Positions 1 to 11,634 of a DNA stretch of 64,000 nt are shown here, one piece after another. Every line of letters begins with the position of its first letter. The stretch's first letter is position 1. The translations under genes and the position numbers were made by a program. This DNA is from Ottelia alismoides (taxonomy: Eukaryota; Streptophyta; Magnoliopsida; Alismatales; Hydrocharitaceae), in assembly GCA_037367405.1 (NCBI GenBank), contig JAZKJV010002330.1:62001-126000 (forward strand), in the 5' to 3' direction. The notes beneath the pieces are model-generated. The model made no database searches, was not told the DNA's origin, and saw nothing but the letters and a program-made list of their open reading frames with translations.

Positions 1-510
1 AACCTATTGGTCTGCCAAATGTACATACTCAGACATATAATAACACATCTGTCTCCGGTCAGAGGATGCGTGCCTATATCGTGAGAACATACGATATAGG
101 ACTTTAGTTATCTTGATCTCGTTAAGTCAACTCTTTGACCTAACTAATCTGACACCTCCGAATCTCTATTCCTATGCAGAGGACCTGCATCAAGAGATCA
201 GTCAGATGTCAGCCTATGTGAGAAAGGATTGCCATCTCCTACTCAGGCTGGAGATCATCTCTTAACAATCATTTAACGATGCTTGATGAGTCCTCAATCT
301 AACTCTTTAGATATTCATCCAAGCACCGGTCTCTATGATTCAATAATTGAATCAACAGCTGTATGATCATTAAGATGGTCATGGTACATAACCCTAATTG
401 TACTAAGGGACCTATTATGCAAGTTAGTTATTCTTCATTTCAGATCAGAGAATGATATTCACAATAACATTTATTGCATAATGGCTCGCCTTGGGCTCGC
501 ATGTCCAACA
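1..510 (-). repeat. Partial Ty1/copia LTR (same family as elements A and B), cut by the window start
   Basis: This stretch is near-identical along its length to 59757-60266 and to 48360-48753 plus 52066-52182, and is the reverse complement of about 60956-61470, all of which are LTRs of one copia family. The element-start terminus is at 510: reading the minus strand from there gives TGTTGGACATG. No polypurine tract lies to its right, so this is the outer edge of a 5' LTR or of a solo LTR whose remainder lies outside the window. The bases after it (GTAAT) would be one copy of the target duplication, but the partner is not visible. Confidence 0.85.
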
Positions 511-1189
511 GTAATTAGTTCAATAGAGAGTTAAGATTACAATCCAAAAAAGGAAACGTCCTGATTTAGGTAATCCTCGAATATGGTAGGGCCAAAAGAT
601 CGAAGGGCGTCAATATGAACATTAATGGATGAGTGGAAACAACAATTAGCCCCAATTGTTATCAAGTTCCTTTATAGTCAAATTTCCTTTACCGAAAATG
701 CCCGAAGAACGTGAAGCATCCCGTCCCGACTCAGGAGAGCCTCCCAATGCTAGGCATCCTAAGATACAAAAAAAAACGCAATTCACATGTTAAAAAATAA
801 GAATGTAGCATTATATTAGAAGCCTCCATGATTTTTCGCTTTAGCTCTAACTTCACAGATAAAGCGAGCTTCGGTAAGTACTTTCTCTGCATTAATGTGA
901 ACATCATTGCAAGCTAGGTTGCAACAACCTTTCCAGAGAAGCCACAAAAATAGTGCATTTTATACTCCAAATTTCTGAGGTGTTATCCTTATATTTCCCT
1001 CAATCCTTATTTACAACCATGTATTGGAAACTTGGGAAATTCGACTCCTAATCAATTTTTTCGAAAATTTTCCTTGTTGTGGAGCAATTGTTAATTAAGT
1101 ACTGTTAATTTTCTAGTTCTTGTTTGCTTATGTGACAACAATTGACTGGTGAAATTTTCATTTTTTTCCAACATGTCTTGCGTATTAAT
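511..1189. other. Unassigned decayed sequence
   Basis: There is no long open frame. The minus strand at about 850-960 reads weakly like the C-terminal part of a plant LINE or RNase H-type protein (a W-L-L-W-K-G block followed by charged residues), so this may be an extension of the LINE remnant at 1640-2520. I see no terminal repeats, target duplications or RNA genes. Confidence 0.3.
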
Positions 1190-1590
1190 ATTTCCACGTG
1201 CGAGTAGCCATATGAAGTAATAAACTCTTGGTTCTAATCCACTTTCCAAAATATATCATTGGATGGAATTTCAACGAATTAGATTTGATTTATAAGAATT
1301 ATGAAGTCCTATTTTTTCGATAAAAAAAATTCTTAGAACTCGAATTTCTAGGACATTTTGGTAGTTCGACCGTGAAATTCCTTTGTTTCGGTATTTCCGG
1401 AATATGAGTGTGTGACTTGTTATAATTGATCCTATTGATAATACAGAGAATAGATCTGTCATCTTGATAGAGATGATTCTACCTCGTCGGATATTTATAT
1501 TTATTTAATATCTGGAGCACGGAAGGGGTATATTCTATGTATGAAGGATTTGATTCCTCCACCCGACAATAATATATAAAGTATGTTGGT
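1190..1590. other. Plastid-like sequence, possible nuclear plastid insertion (NUPT)
   Basis: The composition and phrasing differ from the flanks, and the stretch 1270-1560 reads like a chloroplast intergenic spacer as I remember such spacers. I cannot name the spacer with certainty and no plastid gene is complete here. It sits between the two LINE-like blocks, so it may have inserted into the LINE remnant. The call rests on recognition only and needs a plastome search. Confidence 0.35.
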
Positions 1591-1639
1591 GAAAGAATGT
1601 CCCATTTTATGATCATGAGTAGGGTATTTAGTTATGTCC

Positions 1640-2520
1640 TTCTCACCATGTTGTATAAGTTTTGCAATTTCATCTAGATTTAACTTGAGTTTTTCTACAG
1701 AAAATCATAAAGCCAGAGGCAAATGGTTATGTAGAGCTTTAAACCAGTTGTATCTAGCATTCCAACATTTCATCCCTTTTTCAGCCGAAATATCTTTCCT
1801 TACATGGAGACATATGTTCCCATATTAGACAAAGAGGTTTGGTTAGGATAATGTTATCTTTCCAAAGCGAGGCACCTAGATTCTTGTAAAATGTATGGTT
1901 AATATGTGACGCACCCTTAATTATATTTTTCAAGGTAGTTGGGTATAAATGTTTTGGACGCCTCCAAAAGACAACTAGACCCCCTTTGCAGTGAGTCAAG
2001 CTAATCAATTTGGAAATCCAAGGTCTCTTGTGACCCGCATTATTGACCGCGTTCTTGGATAGTAATGAATCATTGAACAAAGATAACTTTAAGATGCCCC
2101 ATCCCTCATTACGAGTCGACCTAGTCATTTTTGACCAAGCCACCTTTTGAAACCCGGTTCAAAGCGGAGTTTCCCGACCATAGAAAATTTCTCCTCATTT
2201 TATCAACCTTCTTGATAATCTTAGCGGGTAGCCTAAAACAAGACATGCCATGGATTATAGTGGGTGTGAGCGAGGAGTTTAGAAGAGCGATTCAGGCCAG
2301 CAAAGGAAGTATTTTAGCCTTCCAACCCTGCAGCTTGGATGAAAATTTCTCTACAGTTTTTTTTACCATTCTTTACCTTTTAATCACGTTTTTGACAATG
2401 TGAGCCCTAAGTATTCAACTGGGAAGGACCTTTCTGCCCATCCTAGAATATTTTTGGCTTCAACATGCTCCATTATAGATAGATTTACTTCGTACAAAAT
2501 AGATTTCAAATGATTTATTT
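1640..2520 (-). pseudogene. L1-type LINE reverse transcriptase remnant
   Basis: The minus strand encodes, in order but in several frames, the blocks that follow the catalytic palm in plant L1-type reverse transcriptases. These are a KYLG-like block (SFPVEYLGLTLSKT) near 2390-2430, LQGWKAKILPLLA near 2310-2345, MSCFRLPAKIIKKVDKM and RNFLWSGNS near 2150-2245, then WSKMTRS and an LFNDSLLSKNA block near 2040-2135. In an intact LINE this protein would nick DNA and copy its own RNA at the target. The YxDD active site, ORF1, endonuclease and poly(A) tail are not recognisable. Stops and frameshifts show it is long dead. The plus-strand open frame at 2131-2403 is only its complement. Confidence 0.8.
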
Positions 2521-2739
2521 CAAGATCGATAGTCCGATAGTCGACTAAAGATCGTAATGGTGGTGAGTAACCTCTCCAGTGCCTCTTTTCATATTCCAAG
2601 AAGATTGTTGCTAGTGTTGCTGTAGTTGTTGATGATGTTGTTGCTTCTAGTGGCTTGATGTGATTGTCCCCAATCATCAAAAAATTGAAATATAACATCA
2701 ATATAAGATGACACCATTACCAAAATGATTAGTCGTACC
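2521..2739. other. Unassigned sequence between LINE remnant and LTR fragment F
   Basis: Low-complexity TTG/GTT-rich sequence at about 2605-2650 followed by unrecognised DNA. No gene is supported. Confidence 0.3.
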
Positions 2740-2762
2740 TGTTGAAGAGGATTTTTTGGTGG
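2740..2762 (-). repeat. Left terminal scrap of LTR fragment F
   Basis: Removing element C (TSD GTCAA) joins this scrap to 39245 onward. On the minus strand the joined sequence then aligns with the last bases of the Athila-type LTR E, ending near ...CTTCA at 2740-2743. No tRNA-Asp primer site follows it. Confidence 0.6.
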
Positions 2763-2767
2763 GTCAA

Positions 2768-5700
2768 TGATGACGCGCCTGACAACTCGGTTAAGCAAAT
2801 AATAAATAATGGTCGTTGTGACCCAAATCACCAAGAACGGTCAATCGAGAAAAAAATATTTAACCACTTAAAAGAAGATCAATCAATAAAAACAATGTAA
2901 GTGGCTTTCGCTATTCTTTTTACCTGGTATAGCGACCAGGGTCAAACACAAGGAGCACGATTTAAAACTAGTCAAACACAAGGAGCACGATTTAAAACTA
3001 TGCGGTCAAATTTCGAAAAGAATTTTTAGTGGTTTTTGAATTTTGATTTTTTTAATTTTAAAACAAGCACAAAGGAATAAAAACATACACAAACCACACT
3101 CTTTTGTGTATTTTTCAGATTGGTCAAAAATGTTCAGAAAATTAAAAAGAAAATGTTTTTGTGTTTTATATATTTTAAAATATTTTTGGTAATTTTTTGA
3201 ATTTTTCTGATGTTTTTGTGATTTTTTAAAAATTAAACATTGCAAAACAGAGCAAACTGTGCACAGTCAGGAGTATTTTACAATTTTAAAATACTTAAAT
3301 TGCCCAATATTCCTGAATATTATTTTTAAGATAAACTACAAAGCTATATCTACAATAAGAAACTGAAATCACAAATTTTTTGTTTTTTCTACAATTTTCT
3401 ACAATTTTTTTTAAGAATTTTATTTTTCACATTTTTTTGGCTTCTATAAAGAGTTAAGTACAAAACTTGGATAGAAATTAAAACACACCAAAATGCACAT
3501 ACAGTAAATTTTTTTGGAATTTTTAGGCGAGTTTTTGAATTTTTATGAATTTTCAAAGTTCTGACAAGGAAAAAGATACAGTTTTTGATTTTTTAAATCT
3601 ATTAAATAAACACAAAATGCTATGAAAAATTTACAATGTTAAGGCACATATCATGAGCATAGATGAATTTTCACAAAATTTTTTGACTCATAAAAACATT
3701 TATTTCATCAAGAAGAACAAGCAAGCGAAGTTATGGAAGCACATGGACCAAGTTGTAATTTGCTCAAAGTTTTTGTACGAAATGATAACAGAAATAAAAT
3801 AAGAGAAGAAACTCGCAAATTACCTAGTGGGGAGCATGCCTGCATGTGATGTTCTAGAGCACAGAGGTTATTTCATAATTTTCGAAAGTCTCAAGGATAA
3901 CTTTGTAATTCTTTCAATTTTTTATTCAACCTCTCCCCTAGGGATTTCATTCTGCTTTGTTCCAAACCCAAAAGGGGTTGGGGGCCTCCGCCTTTGTTGG
4001 AGATGGCAGAGCGGTGAAGCACGGAAGGGAGGCGCGTGGCAGCGGCAGAGCCGGCTGGGCGTCGGTGACGGGAGGCCGACTCGCGGCCGCAGGCGACGAA
4101 GCAGAGCGAGGACGCGGAGGTGGCTCGGGGGTCGTAGGCTCGGGTCGTCGCAAGCGGGAGGAGGGATATGCGGCCTCGCGCTGGAGGGGGGGCAACGGCG
4201 GAGCTTCGGGCGGCGCCTCCTAGAGTAGGTCGCGTCTCGCGCGGAAGTGCGCCGCCGATTGAAGGGGGAGGCGTGGAGGAGTTCACTGGGGGCGGCGCCT
4301 CCGACTCAAGGGGGAGGCGCGGCGGTCGAAGGGAGGCATGACGGCTTCGAGTGGAGGGCGAGGATGAAGGTCGCAAGGGCCCGCCGCCACTGTGGGTGGA
4401 GGACGACACGGCGCTGGACGTGGCGGCCTCGCGCGTCTGATGCACTGCATCGTTGCTTGGGCGGTGGGCGGCGCTGCCGCCTGCTGCAGTTATTTTTTAT
4501 TTTATTTTTTTGTTTGTAATCTGCAGGAAAATGTTAAATATATATATATATATATTTGTTATTTTATTTTTAACTGCAAGATAAAGGTTAGAGAGAAAGG
4601 CAACAACTATATTTTTTTATTTTTGTTATTTATTCCTGCAAAAAAAGATTATAAAGAAAATGAAACAAAAATTCTATTTCTTTTTCTTAAAGTTTTCCCT
4701 ACAAAAACAAATGTGAGATGAACAGGAAAAAAACAATTATATGATTTTTTTATTTATTTATGCACAATAATAAGATAAGTGAATGGGCAGATCTTATGAT
4801 ATGGAAGAGAGATCCGTATCTCTGACCACCATGCGTGGTCGGAGGTGGAAGGTTGTGTGAGGTATAATGTGGAAATGAGAGGATCACGAAATGAGATGGA
4901 AATTCCGTTGTCGGATCGAATCAAAGTGTGGTGAATATTTATGTGATTTTTAAAATCTAAAGACTAATAAAATGAGATTTAAAACACGTCCTACGATTTA
5001 TCCTAAAGACTAGGACAGGAAATAAAAGTGGATCTCACCTTGGGGTCAGATATGCCATGATGGCCTCGACAAGGACCGATGCGCTGTCACCGGACGGCTC
5101 GGAGGGTAGGCATCCTTCTTCAACAAGAACACTCTCAGAGATCGGGCTCCTCTCCACCAAAGATCGATCAAAAGGAAATGAGGGAGGAGGAGCCCATTAA
5201 AAAGAGACAAAAATCAAAAATGGAAAATATTCACATATAAGGAAAGTGTTTATTGGATGAATTAATAAAATAATTAAATTAATAAATTGATTAAATAATT
5301 AATTATGAAATTCGGAATAAATAATTAAATAAATTAATGTATTAATTGAAAATCAATTAGTCACCTTAATGGTGGCCATTAAAGGTATGAAATAAAATCA
5401 TATATACATAGTAAGTGTATAAATCAAATAAATCACATAAATCAAATAATTAATCACAAATTTCATAATTAAATTAAATTAATTAAATAATATTAGATAA
5501 TTAATTTTTTGGTGATTTTTATTTAAGGAAGTTAGTTCTATACACATATTATACACATATAATACAATATACATAGGTGCAAATAAGGAAATAATTTTTA
5601 TAAGAGATTTTTAAATTATTAATTTTTTAATTTTTATTTTTAATGAAAACAATATTTATAATTATATACATTATGTAAAGATAAATATTAATAAATATGT

Positions 5701-6361
5701 ACAACAATAATTGGCTAAACTGCACAAAACACCACAGAAAACCGACTTTTCAACCGTAACTCCAAAAATTATGAAACCACAACCACTTGAAAGATAATTT
5801 AATTTATAGTATAATGGAAGTGAGTTTGGTTTGATTTGAGCTCGTATGGAGCTGGAATTGGTGTTTCAATGATTTCTTTGCGGCTTTTTTTCTGGGTGCG
5901 ATTATTTGCATTATGTACATTATTTTATTTTACACTCATTTTTATTATTTACAACACATTTTTATTTACAACTTTTGTTTACAAAAATAATTAGTTTGAG
6001 GTCAAATTATGTACAAATAAAATATGGTAAGTTTTCTATAAATATACATGAAAAATATTTACAAGATATTTTTGGTTTTTCTAACAGAAGACCCTATCCC
6101 CCCTACTTTATTCCCGGTCGATTAGGTCAAGTCTTGACCTTCTCTCGAGATTCGGGTCAGTCTGTATTTATTGCATAAACACATCTTTTTCTTTTTCTTT
6201 TCTTCTTTATTCTTTTATTTATGTACAAAAAGTGTTAAAAATGCAATTTAACAAATGTATGCAAAATGGTAATTTGATGGAATTAGTGGTATTTACAGGT
6301 GTTTGACTAAGGAAATGAGGCTAAAATAAAAGAATAAAGAAGATGAATCGTGGATTCATCA
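2768..6361 (-). repeat. 3' LTR of element C
   Basis: Direct counterpart of 35584-39239. Reading the minus strand, it runs from TGATGAATCC at 6361 to GCGTCATCA at 2768. It has AT-rich flanks around a very GC-rich core (about 3980-4480) and an AT-rich tail full of short A-tract and 'aaaaatcac' phrases (about 3000-3800). It differs from the 5' LTR by a perfect 30-bp tandem duplication at 2941-3000 and by a core shorter by roughly 100 bp or more. Open frames in the core are not conserved between the two LTRs and are not genes. Confidence 0.93.
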
Positions 6362-6376
6362 TTCCCCTATACTTTA
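6362..6376 (-). other. Polypurine tract of element C
   Basis: The minus strand reads TAAAGTATAGGGGAA directly before the 3' LTR start TGATG. Purine tracts in this position prime plus-strand DNA synthesis in LTR retrotransposons. The tract is almost the same as the 3' arms of the stem-loops at 8365-8717. Confidence 0.85.
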
Positions 6377-6692
6377 CCTTTGCTAGTCCCTTAGCAAACA
6401 CTTATTTAGAAAATAAGTGAAAACAAAAATAAAGAAAAGAAAAAGGAAAGAAGTTAGAACAACATTGACTTTTAATTTTATCTTCATAAAAATGTAGTGT
6501 GGAGCTCTGTCAGACCTGTGGATTATTAGTGTGTCGGAACCTTAATGGGAAATGGAATTAAAACCTAACAACCTCTAAGTTCCATAAGACTCCTATTCAG
6601 GTCTCCTCAACAGCCAGATCAGAACAAGTCTACATACATAAAGTCTTATGACTATGAATCTTTTCTTGTACGTGTAAGTGAAATATAGCTCC

Positions 6693-7190
6693 TCATCTCA
6701 AAAGTAGCAAAGAAACAACCTCTCTCAACAAGGTAACTCTAATTCCCCGGTCTGGCAACTCTTTCCTCGAGGAGCGGGGATATTCCCTTATAAGTTCAAG
6801 TACAACCAGCTCAAGAAGAGGGGATGGGGAAGAGAATGGACGATAACCAGTGTAGTTACCTATCCTTGAATGCATGACCAGTGTCGCCATGTCACCTGCT
6901 GCAAGCTCTCAAATATTTGACTTTGAAGCTCTTATTCTTTTTTTACGTGTATATACACTCCGGCAGGCATTTTATTTTTCTATCAGGCCTGTCCACTTTT
7001 GGAGATTTTGCATTTTTTTTCTTTTTTTTGAAATATATACAAGGTGCAACATGTACATAAGGAGTTTTTCCTCTTGAACCAGTAGACAATCCCTCTTTTG
7101 AAGCATTATTGCAACCCCACAGCTCTTGTATTTAGACCTCAACATCACCAAACCAGGTTGAGACGCACTTCCCTCCCTAGAGGATGACAA
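6693..7190 (-). pseudogene. Conserved short coding-like segments after integrase (element C)
   Basis: Two short open stretches on the minus strand. The first (6972-7190, 72 codons) contains LQKRDCLLVQEEKLLM. The second (6693-6890, 65 codons) contains RIGNYTGYRPF and EYPRSSRKEL. Element D has the same blocks in the same order at 27396-27488 and 27622-27866, though broken by stops and frameshifts. They could be remnants of a third ORF, or noncoding sequence whose nucleotide similarity alone gives similar peptides. No family is recognised. Confidence 0.4.
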
Positions 7191-8364
7191 GAGGTTCCGC
7201 CTAGATGTACTACCCTCGTATGCTACCCCAAGCCAAAAGATTCTGCCCCCTCACTACCTCCTCCATGAAGAGCTACATGTAGAGTGCATTGTCCAAGGTA
7301 AGCCACGATCTGAAAGAATCGTGCGTGTGTTGTTAAATATTCTACTTAGACTCATCAAGATGACATGTGAACATAGTCTTATGGACTCAAAGAATTAAGT
7401 CACTAGGACCTGAAAAGTCTTAACTCCATTTCTTATAAGGTTCCTCTGAAATTAAGTGGATTAAGGTCCAACTAAGCTCCATTCTCCAAATTTATTCCAG
7501 ACTTAGTTTAAATGTCAAAATCATCATGAAAAATGCTCATGCAAATGCAAGTGCAAGAAAGTATGTACATGCAAGAAAAAGAAAACAAAATCTTTTTGTG
7601 AAACAATTTTCAAAATTTTGAAATTTTTATCGATTTTTTAAAAATGATGTACATGCAAAAAGTTTTCTTTGCAAATAATTAGGAATATATACAAGTATAT
7701 ACAATTTTTTTAAAGTTAGGGATGAGGTACACATATTTACACGGGAGTGAGTTAATTATTTACAAGAATCATGAGAAAGGATTTACAACTTTAGTACTTT
7801 ATACAGGTATATACACATAGTCGAAATTTTTTGTGATGTATATATTCCTCAAATTTATTTGAAAATAATTTTACAAATAATTTTGAAAATTATAGTCCAA
7901 AATAATTTTTTAAATAATTTTTACAAGCATTTACACACATTTGAAAACTATTTGTGCAAACATTTTTCAAACAGTATATATAGGTTTTCAAAATAATTTT
8001 TCAACCATTTTCAAAATATTTGCAAATAGTTTTTACAAAATCTTTTTTTTCACACAAAAAGAATTTTTTTTACGAGCCACAATATTTTTACAAAGGTTGA
8101 AAATATTTTTCAAACATTTTTCAAATAGTTTTCAAAAGATTTTTCAAATAGATTTTCAAACTACTTTCAAAATATTTTTCAAAATAGTTTAACCTGATTT
8201 ATTAATCAGTATGTACAAAAAGAATTTTTGAGGAATTTTCCGCATCTTTTTATTAGTTAGTTAGTTAATTAGTTTTTTTTAATTATTTACACAATATTTT
8301 AGCCATATTAAAAAAATATGAAAGTACGAGTTATGGCTAAAGTATATATACAATATATACGACA

Positions 8365-8717
8365 CCCCCTATACCTAGCTCGAACTATATCCTCATAGTG
8401 ATCAAAGAGCTAGAAAGAAAGACATGACTCGTGCTAAGTATTGGGAAGCTAAAAGAACACTATGCTAAAATGACAAATAAAAGAATGAAATCAATAGAAT
8501 TCGGTGATCCCCCTATACTTAGGATCGAGTAATCCTATGTACAGAAGACTGTACACAAAGGGAAAACCGAGGAGTAGAATGTACAAAGTATACCTCCCCT
8601 ATACTTAGGGTAAAATATCCCTAAGTATAGGCAACAAAACAGAGGTAAAAAGAATCAAACGAATAATCACAAGTCTGACACCTCCTATACTTAGGGTAAA
8701 GTACACCCTAAATATAG
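8365..8717 (-). repeat. Stem-loop array with PPT-like arms (element C)
   Basis: Inverted repeats with arms CTATACTTAGGG/CCCTAAGTATAG. One is perfect (8599-8610 with 8619-8630, 8-nt loop). One has a single mismatch (8685-8697 with 8705-8717). One is degenerate (8513-8525 with 8532-8541). A further half-copy lies at about 8375-8390. On the element's sense strand the 3' arm of the intact copy is followed by a G run. Element D has an equivalent array at 25837-26195. Confidence 0.85.
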
Positions 8718-8893
8718 CATAATCATAATATAGAGATGGGATGTTAGACAAAAGAATGTACGATATGGACATCTGGATCTATACAGTTGCGGGAAGAAGT
8801 GAAAATCAAGCATGAGATGCAAATGATGTGAGTCAAAAACCACATCTCATGCAAAATGAATTGGGGCAACATCGACTATCAGCGGATCATGAT

Positions 8894-10072
8894 CTAGATT
8901 GGCTTCAGGCGCTTACCGTTAACTCGGACGGTAGACTCAAATGACATCTCAGATATATCAATGCTGCCATTGTCATGCACCTTCCGGACCATGTATGGTC
9001 CCTTCCACTTTCTCTGCAACTTCCCTGGAAATAGTTTTAGCCTGGCATCGAATAACCATACTTTCTTATTCGGCTCAAACTGCTTATGGTTGATGTGAGA
9101 ATAATGCCATATCTTCACTCGTTCCTTATACTGTAGGCTACTCGAAAAGGTTGTATCTCTAAGTTCCTCCAGGGCTGCCAATTCTGCCTTTCTCTGATCT
9201 CCTACACTCTCTAGATCCAAAAATATCTCAGTAACAGCTCATAGTGACTTATGCTTCAGCTCAACTGGTAAGTGGCATGGCTTGCCATAAATGAGTCTGA
9301 ATGGAGATGTACCCAATGGAGTCTTGAAGGATGTCCTATATGCCCACAAGATCGAGTCCAAAAGTTGTGACCAATCCTTTCGGTCTAGGCGGACTACCTT
9401 CTGCAATATAGTCTTAATCGCCCTGTTAAAAACCTCAGCAAGACCATTCGTCTGTGGATGATAAGGAATGGAAACTCTATGATCTATGTTGAACTCGTTA
9501 GCAAGGGCCCTTACATTGTCATTGATAAAAGGAGTTCCCCCGTCTGATATCAACACTCTAGGTACCCCGAACCGTGAAATGATATTTTTCCTCAAGAATT
9601 TGCAAACGGTATTAGCATCTGCGGTTCGGGCGGGGATGGCCTCAACCCAACGACTCACATAATCTACAACAAGCAAGATATACTCAAATTCCTGACTCTT
9701 AGGAAATGGGCCCATGAAATCGATGCCCCATGCGTCAAAAACCTCACAGAAATGAATGGGTTGCATCGGCATCATATCTCTCTATCCACAAGTGCCCATT
9801 TTCTGACAGTCAATACACCTCTTCACGAATTCATATGAATCCTTGAAGAGGGTATACCACCAAAGGCCGGATTGAAGCACCTTCTGTGTTGTCCGTCTCC
9901 CAGAATGATGTCCTCCTGCCTCAAGCTTGTGGCAATAGGTGAGGACACTATGTTTCTCTTCTTAAGGAATACACCGTCTCCAGATTCTATCCCCTCCTTC
10001 ATGATAAAGAGTGGAATTCTCCCAATGGTACGACTTGGCCTTTGCAAGAAAGGTCTCAAGTCGCTGTCTGGG
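8894..10072 (-). pseudogene. int: Integrase of element C (broken)
   Basis: Retroviral-type integrase, which inserts the element's cDNA into chromosomes. The core at 9239-9775 keeps the catalytic triad: [14 protein letters not shown] and NGLAEVFNR give D19, D78 and E114 of that frame, the family's D,D(35)E spacing. Upstream (about 9780-10070) the zinc-binding HHCC region is recognisable (GGHHSG, then RCIDCQ) but is interrupted by stops. The C-terminal part at 8894-9220 holds a GPY-type module (KWKGPYMV) and no chromodomain. A stop at 9236-9238, where D keeps an open frame, separates core and C-terminus. It follows RNase H with no spacer, as in gypsy elements. Confidence 0.9.
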
Positions 10073-10687
10073 TCAATCTTGTGGAACCTGCTTCGTGATA
10101 AGATAGTTCACAATATCGGCATACCATGGAAGTGAGGTGATTGCAAGGATTGCCTCATCTGGAAAAGTCTCTGTAATAGGTGTAATCTGATCTGAATTCT
10201 CAAGGTTCTCTAGACGGGAGAGGTAATCCGCCACAACATTTTTGATTCCAGGTTTATCCTTAATCTCTATATCAAACTCCTGGAGTAGAAGGATCCATCT
10301 GGTCAATCTGGTTTTGGCATCCTTCTTTGCCATTAAGTATCGGATGGCGGTGTGATCAGTATAGATAGTCACTTTAGATCCAAGAATGTAAGACCGAAAC
10401 TTATCCAAGGCAAAGACTACAGCTAGCATATCTTTTTCTGTGACTGTATAATTCCGCTGAGCGGCATCCATTGTTCGGCTAGCGTAGTGAATGGCAAAAG
10501 GCGCTCCATCTCTCCTCTGTCCAAGCACAGCCCCTAGGGCAAAATCAGAAGCATCCGTCATGATCTCGAATGGAAGAGACCAATCAGGCGGCTGAAGGAT
10601 AGGAGACTTGACAACTAGATTCTTGAGAGTCTCAAATGATGTAAGATACTTATCATCTACAAGGAACTCAGTGTCTTTTGTCAACAA
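10073..10687 (-). pseudogene. RNase H domain of element C pol
   Basis: A 204-codon open stretch encoding the end of the RT connection and an RNase H, the activity that removes RNA from the RNA:DNA hybrid. The expected acidic residues are present: DASDFALG (D45), TVTEKDML (E84) and [10 protein letters not shown] (D111). It continues into the linker to integrase ([24 protein letters not shown]), where D has a stop in place of the glutamine of LLLQ. It is in a different frame from the RT segments upstream, so the polyprotein is broken by frameshifts. Confidence 0.9.
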
Positions 10688-11500
10688 ATCTGTTAGCGGT
10701 CGGGAAATTTGCTGAAGTCCTGTATGAACCGTCGGTAAAAACTGACATGCCCCAGAAAAGACCGGAATTTCGTATATTGGACGGTGGATTGAGCTTCTTT
10801 ATGATATCCACCTTGGCCGGGTCGACCTCCATGCCCTTTTTGGAGATGATGTGGCCAAGGACTGTCTCCTGAGTCACCATGAAATGACTCTTCTCCCAAG
10901 ATAAGACTAAGTTGACCTCAATGCATCGCTGAAGTACTCGATCTAGGTAATCAAGACATGCATCAAAACGGTCACCGTAGACCAAGAAGTCATCCATGAA
11001 GACCTCTAAAAATTCACCAACCATGTCCGAGAAAAGAGAGCATGCACCTTTGGAATGTAGCTGGGGAATTACATAATCCAAAGGGCATCCGTCGAAAAGC
11101 ATACGTCCCAAACGGATAGGTGAACGTTGTTTTCTCTTGGTCTTCGGGCACTATGGCCACTTGATTGTATCCCGAATACCCATCCAGAAAGCAATAGTAA
11201 CTCTTCCCAGCTAATATCTCAATAATTTGATCTATGAATGGTATCAGGAAGTGGTCCTTCTTGGTGGCCTGATTCAATCGTCTATAATTCACACAAACCC
11301 TCCAAGAAGTGGGTACTCGGGTGGCTATCTCTTCTCCAGACTCGTTAACAACTATGGTGATATTCGTCTTCTTGGGTACCACATGCAATGGACTAACCCA
11401 TTTAGAGTCGGAGATGGGGTAGATAAAATCGACGCTCCACCATTTAGATATTTCCTTCATAACTTCTTCTTGAAGATTCGAGTTCAGCCTTCATTGGAAC
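10688..11500 (-). pseudogene. Reverse transcriptase of element C (frameshifted)
   Basis: The RT is spread over three frames. 11014-11460 carries the fingers and palm start (DSKWVSPLHVVPKK, CVNYRRLN, FLDGYSGYNQ, RRMPFGLCNSPATFQRC). A frameshift near 11030 leads to 10668-11111 with the active site EVFMDDFLVYGD, the FMDD form of YxDD. A second frameshift near 10760-10780 leads to [19 protein letters not shown]. An in-frame TGA at 11491-11493 precedes RLN and occupies the same codon as a TGA in element D. The domain order and motifs are those of Ty3/gypsy RT, closest to Athila as I know it. Confidence 0.92.
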
Positions 11501-11634
11501 TCACGCGAGGGCTTGGCGTCTTCTTCGAGATAAATGTGGTGGGAGCATAGGGCCGGACTTATCCCCTGGAGATCAGCCACACTCCATCCTATTGCCTTGC
11601 GGTTTCTTTCAAGAACCTCTATCAAATGAGATTC

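Larger units (their letters stand above)
6377..8893 (-). other. Post-integrase 3' region of element C
   Basis: About 2.5 kb between integrase and PPT, colinear with 25610-28113 of element D. In transcription order it holds a stem-loop array (8365-8717), an AT-rich stretch rich in TTTTCAAA-type words (about 7600-8200), and two stretches with shared peptide potential (6972-7190 and 6693-6890). Athila relatives often carry an envelope-like ORF here, but no signal peptide, membrane segment or intact long frame is visible, so I do not call env. Confidence 0.7.

Noticed and set aside
2131..2403. Plus-strand 90-codon open frame
   Set aside because: The complement encodes clear L1-type RT blocks, so this is a shadow.
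6377..8893. Envelope-like gene
   Set aside because: The position is right for Athila, but I see no signal peptide, membrane segment or long frame in either C or D.
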